Assembly (NCBI GenBank): GCA_023228645.1
Contig: JALOAT010000065.1
Location: 1-17,762, forward strand
DNA length: 17,762 nt
Direction of reading: 5' to 3'
From: Gammaproteobacteria bacterium
Lineage (GTDB): Bacteria > Pseudomonadota > Gammaproteobacteria > Thiohalomonadales > Thiohalomonadaceae
The notes below the pieces were generated by a model that was not told the origin of the DNA, ran no database searches, and worked only from the letters and a program-made list of their open reading frames with translations. The position numbers were made by a program, and so were the translations under genes. Below, in pieces: positions 1 through 4,815 of this stretch. Numbering within the stretch: position 1 is the stretch's first letter; each line of letters begins with the position of its first letter.

Positions 1-113
1 GTCCATGATAGAGCTTCAAAGCCCGCCTCATTATATGTAGCCGGGAGTGTTGCAGAAATATGTAAAGTTGCTCCTGCAATAGTCCCGAAGTCGTCACAAG
101 TAGCTAGTGCCAT
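1..113 (-). CDS. Phage tail tube protein, N-terminal part (runs off window)
   Basis: The reverse complement opens at the ATG at 113-111 with MALATCDDFGTIAGATLHIS and stays open to the window edge, giving about 37 residues. A good Shine-Dalgarno, AAGGAG (120-125), lies 6 bases upstream. The pattern 'LPATYNEAGFEALSW' is like the N terminus of major tail tube proteins of siphoviruses, which often read 'ALPATYDAAGFAAL'. Its place directly after the tail-terminator-like gene fits. It has its own upstream extended -10 box, as expected for an abundant tail protein. The name rests on this short N-terminal likeness and on gene order, because most of the protein is outside the window. Confidence 0.6.
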   Translation of the reverse strand, partial: MALATCDDFGTIAGATLHISATLPATYNEAGFEALSW

Positions 114-141
114 GTTATTCTCCTTTTATTGTGTTATTCAA

Positions 142-150
142 ATTATACCA
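142..150 (-). promoter_or_regulatory. Extended -10 promoter before the tail tube gene
   Basis: On the minus strand the sequence reads ATATGGTATAATTT. The TATAAT is at 142-147 and the extending TG at 149-150. No -35 match sits 17 bases upstream. It lies between the stop of the tail-terminator-like gene (156) and the tail tube start (113), leaving a leader of about 20 bases that contains the AAGGAG site. The same ATATGnTATAATTT form occurs before the scaffold and portal genes. Confidence 0.5.
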
Positions 151-155
151 TATTG

Positions 156-548
156 CTAACATAGCTTATTATATGGTATTGTTACGGGCGTGATGTAATG
201 CCCTTTGTTGTCGTTAAATCCTGCGCTTGCGTATGGTTGTGAGTCTATTCTTATATTTGAAGTAGATATCACCGTGCCTCTTGCAAACGCATCAATTATT
301 TTTTGCGCGATTGTAGCCGGGATAATAGATCCTACCCCATCTGATATAACTATGTTTATCTGTATAATGCCTCTATGCCATGATATATCTTTCACCCCTA
401 TATTTGCAGGAGCGACCGGCATTATGTGGACTTCTAAGTATTGATTTGGTATTGTGTCTTGTGATACGTTCGGATAGAATATATCCGGCAAATCTTCTCT
501 TGTTTCTAAATAAGTAAAAATAGACTGTAATAAAACATCATACTGCAC
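156..548 (-). CDS. Tail terminator-like protein (DUF4128-type)
   Basis: A 130-residue protein of alpha/beta character, of usual length for phage tail terminators, which cap the tail tube and join it to the head. The pattern 'YLEVHIMPVAPANIGV ... RGIIQINIVISDGVG' is typical of the DUF4128 family. The start is GTG (548-546); AAGGA about 7 bases upstream supports it, and no in-frame ATG is near. The start overlaps the end of the gp10-like gene by 11 bases. Order with the gp10-like gene before it and the tail tube gene after it is the usual siphovirus order. The family call is by motif and context, not by a search. Confidence 0.65.
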   Translation of the reverse strand: MQYDVLLQSIFTYLETREDLPDIFYPNVSQDTIPNQYLEVHIMPVAPANIGVKDISWHRGIIQINIVISDGVGSIIPATIAQKIIDAFARGTVISTSNIRIDSQPYASAGFNDNKGHYITPVTIPYNKLC

Positions 549-921
549 GCCATTCCTTTATAATAAAAGATTTTATCTCTTGGATTGTTAATCTTACCAT
601 ACCTCCGGGGGCTTGTTTACTCCACCCATACTCTAATGGTACAATATAAGGCAGATTATTAGCAATGTAGAAAACTTTACCCGCTGATTGTGATGCGACT
701 AAATTAGATTGAGATTTAGCCATTGCCTCATCTGTGTTATCTGTTATATCAGATGACGGAATAGATATAGTCGGTATCCAGTTGCCTTTTGCCCGTCCTG
801 TATCTCTTGGCGTGCGCGAAATTATTAAATCCGCTGCTTTAGAGTTGATAGCTATTACCGCGTCATCAATGCTTAGCTTCGTTCTCGCTGCGTATGCTGA
901 TAGCCCTTTGCCGAAACTCAT
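538..921 (-). CDS. HK97 gp10-like head-tail joining protein
   Basis: A 127-residue protein. The conserved 'TPRDTGRAKGNW' (about residues 38-49) and 'YIVPLEYGWSKQAPGGMV' (about 91-108) are hallmark segments of the HK97 gp10/minor tail completion family, which reads 'TPVDTGRLRxSW' and 'YAxxxEFGTxxxxPxPF' in relatives. These proteins act at the head-tail interface during virion assembly. The ATG start overlaps the stop of the preceding gene (ATGA, 918-921), so translation is probably coupled. Confidence 0.72.
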   Translation of the reverse strand: MSFGKGLSAYAARTKLSIDDAVIAINSKAADLIISRTPRDTGRAKGNWIPTISIPSSDITDNTDEAMAKSQSNLVASQSAGKVFYIANNLPYIVPLEYGWSKQAPGGMVRLTIQEIKSFIIKEWRAV

Positions 922-1259
922 CGTCTTATCTGCACTTTATAGATTAAGATTGTATCTCCGGGATTAATTGTATCCACCGATATAACTTCATATACAATAG
1001 AATTATCAACTATTTTATCACTCACAATAACTTCGTCATAGGTTAAGATTTTTTTGTCTGTAGCCTTGATTAGATTGCCATCTATTTCGTTTGCTTTATA
1101 TCCTAAAGATACGCCTATTATATTGGTATCAGTATAGCTTATAGTTGGATTCCAATTATCACCACTTTTTGTTGCTCGACGTCTTATGATCGTTCTCCCA
1201 AATCTGTCGATTAGAGATATAGCCGTATTTGCTAAGGTTGAATAATCATAAGCTGCCAT
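918..1259 (-). CDS. Putative head closure / stopper protein
   Basis: A 113-residue, mostly beta protein. 'LIDRFGRTIIRRR' near residues 16-28 and a C-terminal barrel-like segment ('YDEVIVSDKIVDNSIVYEVISVDTINPGDTILIYKVQIRR') resemble small head-closure proteins of siphoviruses. It lies between a connector-like protein and the gp10-like protein, where a stopper is expected. The assignment is mainly from position, size and the short N-terminal motif. I do not see a diagnostic active or binding site. Confidence 0.5.
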   Translation of the reverse strand: MAAYDYSTLANTAISLIDRFGRTIIRRRATKSGDNWNPTISYTDTNIIGVSLGYKANEIDGNLIKATDKKILTYDEVIVSDKIVDNSIVYEVISVDTINPGDTILIYKVQIRR

Positions 1260-1262
1260 TTG

Positions 1263-1613
1263 TTAAAACTCCAAAAGCTCTGCGACTAGGTCTGTGCCAC
1301 TTGTAATAGCAATTGTACCTGATAGATATTCGTAAATAGTGTCTGTTGCGATTGCCACAGATGCCCCTGCTGCGATTGAGCCTACTGCATAACCGCCAGT
1401 AACATCAACAGAGCCAATACCTTTAACCGGTACGGTTGTACCACTAGCACCATCTATAACAGGGGTTAATGCTCCTGCTGTAGCATTGTTTAGTATCAAT
1501 ATTTGGCTAATGCCCTGCCGATAGACAAAAGTATCAAGCGTGCCAGTTAGTGTGGTTTTGGTTGTTGCGTGCTTACCCGCACCTTGCATATTTGTTGCTA
1601 CGATTGTTGCCAT
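1263..1613 (-). CDS. Unrecognised beta-rich virion protein
   Basis: A 116-residue protein rich in Gly, Ala, Thr and Val with almost no long charged stretch. It reads as a small beta sandwich ('LILNNATAGALTPVIDGASGTTVPVKGIGSVDVTGGY'). It sits between the connector-like and stopper-like genes with gaps of 3 and 9 bases, so it is surely in the structural operon. I do not recognise a family. A head decoration or head-surface fibre protein would fit the composition, but this is inference. The ATG at 1613-1611 follows an AAGGAAAAATC sequence that can serve as ribosome binding site. Confidence 0.55.
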   Translation of the reverse strand: MATIVATNMQGAGKHATTKTTLTGTLDTFVYRQGISQILILNNATAGALTPVIDGASGTTVPVKGIGSVDVTGGYAVGSIAAGASVAIATDTIYEYLSGTIAITSGTDLVAELLEF

Positions 1614-1622
1614 GATTTTTCC

Positions 1623-2117
1623 TTATATTCTTTGCGCTCTAAGTCCACTTACAATAAATGGTCTTAGAATATCGTTTAATGCCGTGAATTGAGCAGAAGA
1701 TAACGCATTATTCATATACTCAACTTCTAGCACATCCACTTTCTCTCTTTTTACTTGTCTATTTATAATAGGTTGTAAATCATACCCGCTATCTATTAAA
1801 ATAGCAGCTATCATTTGAGCCGTTTTAATTTCGTTTGGCACTACGGTGCTATCATATTCACAAGGGATATTCCAATATGTTTGATATTGGTTTAATGGAT
1901 ACGCGCCCGAATATACGCTGCCACATAAAACTCTTGGGAATTGTAGTGCTTGCGTGTAATCAGTTTTTGAGCCGATATAATTGCGTGTTTCGATATAGTC
2001 CATAGCTTTAAATAATGCTATTTCAGTATATACCGTTAGAGTCACGCCCCTAGTTGCGGCATATGCTGTCAATTCCGCCTCTGTTACGTAACTGTTAGTT
2101 CCTACAATTATTGCCAT
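1623..2117 (-). CDS. Head-tail connector adaptor (DnaT-like family in databases)
   Basis: A 164-residue protein. The opening 'MAIIVGTNSYVTEAELTAYAATRG' and 'KAMDYIETRNYIGSKTD..QALQFPRV' match the widespread phage family labelled 'putative DnaT-like ssDNA-binding protein'. Despite that label, its constant place after the coat protein and before the stopper argues for a head-tail adaptor role on the portal ring. The middle and C-terminal parts are helical ('VVPNEIKTAQMIAAILIDSGYDL'), as in gp6/gp15-type adaptors. The start overlaps the stop of the previous gene as TAATG. Confidence 0.62.
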   Translation of the reverse strand: MAIIVGTNSYVTEAELTAYAATRGVTLTVYTEIALFKAMDYIETRNYIGSKTDYTQALQFPRVLCGSVYSGAYPLNQYQTYWNIPCEYDSTVVPNEIKTAQMIAAILIDSGYDLQPIINRQVKREKVDVLEVEYMNNALSSAQFTALNDILRPFIVSGLRAQRI

Positions 2118-2782
2118 TATGGTGCTGCCGTTACTGTAATACTATTAGATGTTGATGCCGTTGTCGCAGCCGCTACAGCATTAACCCCTTTAACTAAACA
2201 AGTTATCGCTGCATCTACATCTCCAACTAATGTGGTATATGTGCTATCGGTTTCGCCCGTTATATCAACTCCGTCTGCTTGCCATTGGTAAGTGTATGAA
2301 GTAGGACGACCGCTCCAACCGCCATTTGATGTTACGCTCAATACAGAGCCAACGACTGTTGCTCCTGCTATTACTGGATCGCTTCCAGTTGTTGCAACTG
2401 GGGCTAATGGAACTCCGCTAACAACTGCCAAAAAAGCACCCGTTAATTCGTCCCATCTTTTCCATCCAGCCTCTGTTTCATATATTACGCCAGTTTCGCC
2501 ATAGGTAGGCAATAATGCTTCTGTTGTGATAATTACTCTAGTAATGACCGCATCTTGAGTAGTTTTAGTCACAGTCGCACTTCCAGAGATACAAGATATT
2601 AGCCATGTGCTATCTGTTGTTAATGGACCAGTCGTTACTGGGTAGTCGCTTGTTACAGTAAAAACACTTCCAAGCTCATTGCCTACAAAGCGGGCCACAT
2701 TACAAGATCCAGTTGCAACAACTGTCATTTTATCACCAGACTTAAGGAATAGACTTTCGCTATCTTTTGCGGTAAGTGTCAT
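2117..2782 (-). CDS. Virion protein with a C-terminal Ig-like domain
   Basis: A 221-residue protein. The last ~85 residues ('VVGSVLSVTSNGGWSGRPTS', 'YTYQWQADGVDITGETDSTY', 'DAAITCLVKGVNA') carry the pattern of bacterial and phage Ig-like domains, including the Trp and Cys of the core. The first ~120 residues are beta-rich and contain 'IYETEAGWKRWDELTGAFLAVV', a segment seen in phage surface proteins. Such proteins often decorate capsids or connectors. The start is coupled by ATGA overlap (2779-2782) to a 49-aa gene, and the gene lies two positions after the coat gene. The exact role in the particle is not known. Confidence 0.6.
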   Translation of the reverse strand: MTLTAKDSESLFLKSGDKMTVVATGSCNVARFVGNELGSVFTVTSDYPVTTGPLTTDSTWLISCISGSATVTKTTQDAVITRVIITTEALLPTYGETGVIYETEAGWKRWDELTGAFLAVVSGVPLAPVATTGSDPVIAGATVVGSVLSVTSNGGWSGRPTSYTYQWQADGVDITGETDSTYTTLVGDVDAAITCLVKGVNAVAAATTASTSNSITVTAAP

Positions 2783-2928
2783 TTGCTATCCTTTTTTATA
2801 GGTCTTTTTGGCTTTTCAGCACCTTTTTCTTCATATAACTTATGAAAGTTCGGATCAAAGTTTTCTTCATCAATAATGACAAAATCGCCTTGACCTTCAC
2901 CCCATGGTTTTACTTTTAGTATCGCCAT
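2779..2928 (-). CDS. Small acidic/basic protein of 49 residues after the coat gene
   Basis: The minus strand from the ATG at 2928-2926 encodes MAILKVKPWGEGQGDFVIID, continues 'EENFDPNFHKLYEEKGAEKPKRPIKKDSK', and stops at TGA (2781-2779), overlapping the next ATG as ATGA. It has an ordered-looking 'DFVIIDEENFDPNFHKLYEE' core and a lysine-rich tail. Proteins of this pattern ('xxFDPxxHxxYEE') are common after coat genes in many phages, but I know no function. The tight coupling and the filled gap make it very likely real. Confidence 0.7.
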   Translation of the reverse strand: MAILKVKPWGEGQGDFVIIDEENFDPNFHKLYEEKGAEKPKRPIKKDSK

Positions 2929-2953
2929 CTTAATTGACTCTCAAAAGAGAGCC

Positions 2954-4120
2954 TTAGCCTATTAGAAGAGCTGTATGCTCTGGTTTGATGTTTTTGACAC
3001 CCCAAGCAAGAGAAATCTCATATCTAATCATTCTATGACCCGGATATATTGCTACCTCAAAAGTCAATCCAGTTCTAGGATCTGTGATAGATGTAACATC
3101 TAGTGCCATATCGCCTTCTTGTGGTCTTTCTGGCATACGAGTAGCCAAGATGATAGCAGAACGGTTAAACGCCATATTTCTAGCAGATGTAGCCGTTACT
3201 GTAATAGCTCTAGCGCCAGCTGCTTGTGCAACTTTGATACCAGGGGCAGCGATTACGATTGAATCTCCAGCAGCTGGGTTTACACCTGCAAAAGTTACAG
3301 AAGTAACAACATATTTGTTTGTATCATTAGCAAGAGTGATAATGTCACCAGCAGCAACAACACCAGTTCCAGCAGTAGCAAGATTAATAGTAGTTTGACC
3401 TACTGTTAGGGCATCAGCTGCCAAAGTAGTAGCATTTGCCATTGCACCTGCTGTTTGAGTTTGAATGAATGAACTCTCTCTAATATCCATTCCACTTGTA
3501 GTCATAAATACGCCTTGACGCATTACGCTATCATTGAATTGAACAGATGAGCTGGATTGTTTACCCAAGAAGTTAGCACCTGCCGCTGTATTAACAACAA
3601 GTTGGTTGTCTGTTAGTGGCGCGCCATTGTCTTTCAGAATTTTCAAAGTTTGAGTCGCATCTGTAAAATCGCCAGCTGTTCCAAAAGGAGTAGTTGTTGG
3701 AGTACCATAAGCTCTTGAGAATGTTTTTTGCAATGCCGATAAATCTGCTTCAACTTCATTAACTGCTGCCCTCATTGCTTGTAGCATTTGGTTTGCTCTA
3801 ATTGGTAGATAACCTACACCCGTTGACAAATGACCTTGCTCGTTTCCATTCCATGAGAACGGGAATGAACGCGCTTTGCTAATTACAACAGAAGTATTGC
3901 CAATTGTTTGGTCTGCTGCCACTGGTAGTGTCATAGTTGGAGATATATCCTCACCTGCTGCGTTTGCTGGAGCGATAGGAATATATACAGATTGCCCTTT
4001 AGCTGCTCTGTCAATTCTAGCATCCATTGTAACTGATGGGATAAGCCCTGTCATTTCTCTTGATACTACATCAAGAGCCGCATATAGGTCTGGTAATAGA
4101 TTTGTGAGTGTGTTTGCCAT
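2954..4120 (-). CDS. Major capsid protein, P22 coat (gp5) type
   Basis: A 388-residue protein. The opening 'MANTLTNLLPDLYAALDVVSREMTGLIPSVTMD' is the clear signature of the P22 coat protein family, and 'FPFSWNGNEQG ... RAAVNEVEADLSAL' (about residues 84-130) is a second conserved block. An Ala/Gly/Thr-rich beta segment (about 230-320) corresponds to the inserted surface domain of this family. The C terminus 'FEVAIYPGHRMIRYEISLAWGVKNIKPEHTALLIG' is also typical. The protein builds the icosahedral shell on the scaffold encoded just upstream. No maturation protease is seen in the module, as in P22. Confidence 0.9.
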   Translation of the reverse strand: MANTLTNLLPDLYAALDVVSREMTGLIPSVTMDARIDRAAKGQSVYIPIAPANAAGEDISPTMTLPVAADQTIGNTSVVISKARSFPFSWNGNEQGHLSTGVGYLPIRANQMLQAMRAAVNEVEADLSALQKTFSRAYGTPTTTPFGTAGDFTDATQTLKILKDNGAPLTDNQLVVNTAAGANFLGKQSSSSVQFNDSVMRQGVFMTTSGMDIRESSFIQTQTAGAMANATTLAADALTVGQTTINLATAGTGVVAAGDIITLANDTNKYVVTSVTFAGVNPAAGDSIVIAAPGIKVAQAAGARAITVTATSARNMAFNRSAIILATRMPERPQEGDMALDVTSITDPRTGLTFEVAIYPGHRMIRYEISLAWGVKNIKPEHTALLIG

Positions 4121-4132
4121 TTTGTTTCCTTA

Positions 4133-4768
4133 TTATTTGACTGCCCCGCCGTCTTGGATAAACTTCATTTTCTCAACTGCATTTAGTTTATCAAAACCTT
4201 CACGGGTAATTGTTTGAGTGTTGCCACCTGTCTTGTTATTGCCCCCATCGTTAGAGCCATTTGCTTTAGACCTAACGAATTTGCCTAGTTCTTCTTTGAT
4301 TTGATCTTCTGATTTATTCCATTTCACCTCATCTCCGTTGATTTCAACATAATCCATTGCGAATCTTTGAATGACTTGTTGTTCTAATTCATCGGATGTC
4401 AAAGATGATGCAATATCTCTTACCATTATCGCACGGTCTTTTTCGGCGATTTTTCTTTGCAAATCTTCTGCTTTTTTTAATGCTTCCAACTTCTCTTGGC
4501 GTTCTCGTTCTGATAGGTCTTTATATTTGCCTTGCTCTTCAAGAATCTTGCGTTCAGCTTCTTCGCGTTCTTTTTTAATCTGGTCAAGTTCTGACTTCGC
4601 CGTCTTATTGTTCTCGCGTTCTTTTTGAAGTGCGCTTTTGAGTTCTTTTGGATCGTCAATTCCCTTGACTTTTAATTGAAACCCGCTATCTGTTTGCTCG
4701 TATAATGAATGCAATGAAGCATCAAGCCCATCAAGATTGTCTAATTGAAATTGTAACATAATAACCAT
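4133..4768 (-). CDS. Capsid scaffolding protein
   Basis: A 211-residue, highly charged protein directly before the coat gene. 'LDGLDASLHSLYEQTDSGFQLKVKGIDDP' (about residues 12-40) is the N-terminal motif of many phage scaffolds. Residues ~41-115 form a long coiled coil rich in Lys, Glu and Gln. A Gly/Asn-rich linker (about 168-185) leads to a short C-terminal basic helix 'TREGFDKLNAVEKMKFIQDG', a likely coat-binding end. The start could be the ATG at 4768 or the ATG three codons on (4759); GGGATGG lies about 6 bases before the second, which I slightly prefer. It has its own promoter-like box at 4804-4812. Confidence 0.82.
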   Translation of the reverse strand: MVIMLQFQLDNLDGLDASLHSLYEQTDSGFQLKVKGIDDPKELKSALQKERENNKTAKSELDQIKKEREEAERKILEEQGKYKDLSERERQEKLEALKKAEDLQRKIAEKDRAIMVRDIASSLTSDELEQQVIQRFAMDYVEINGDEVKWNKSEDQIKEELGKFVRSKANGSNDGGNNKTGGNTQTITREGFDKLNAVEKMKFIQDGGAVK

Positions 4769-4782
4769 CCCGGTAATAAAAT

Positions 4783-4799
4783 ATAAGCATCTCGCTTAC
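4783..4799 (-). other. Small hairpin at the predicted start of the scaffold/capsid transcript
   Basis: GTAAGC (4799-4794) and GCTTAT (4788-4783) pair around a GAGAT loop. The hairpin begins 5 bases after the TATAAT at 4804-4809, so it would sit at or near the 5' end of the scaffold/coat messenger. A stabilising 5' stem-loop is one reading. A weak terminator for the head gene is another, but there is no clean T run after it. Confidence 0.35.
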
Positions 4800-4803
4800 T
4801 GTA

Positions 4804-4812
4804 ATTATAACA
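4804..4812 (-). promoter_or_regulatory. Extended -10 promoter for scaffold and coat genes
   Basis: The minus strand reads GATATGTTATAATTACAG, with TATAAT at 4804-4809 and the extending TG at 4811-4812. It differs at only one base from the box before the portal gene (GATATGTTATAATTTCAG, around 8110). There is no -35 match. It lies between the head gene stop (4816) and the scaffold start and would give extra scaffold and coat transcript. Confidence 0.55.
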
Positions 4813-4815
4813 TAT

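Noticed and set aside
2938..2951. CTCTC-AAAA-GAGAG hairpin after the coat gene as a terminator
   Set aside because: It has only 5 base pairs and no T run follows on the minus strand. At most it has a minor effect on messenger ends or on translation of the 49-aa gene.
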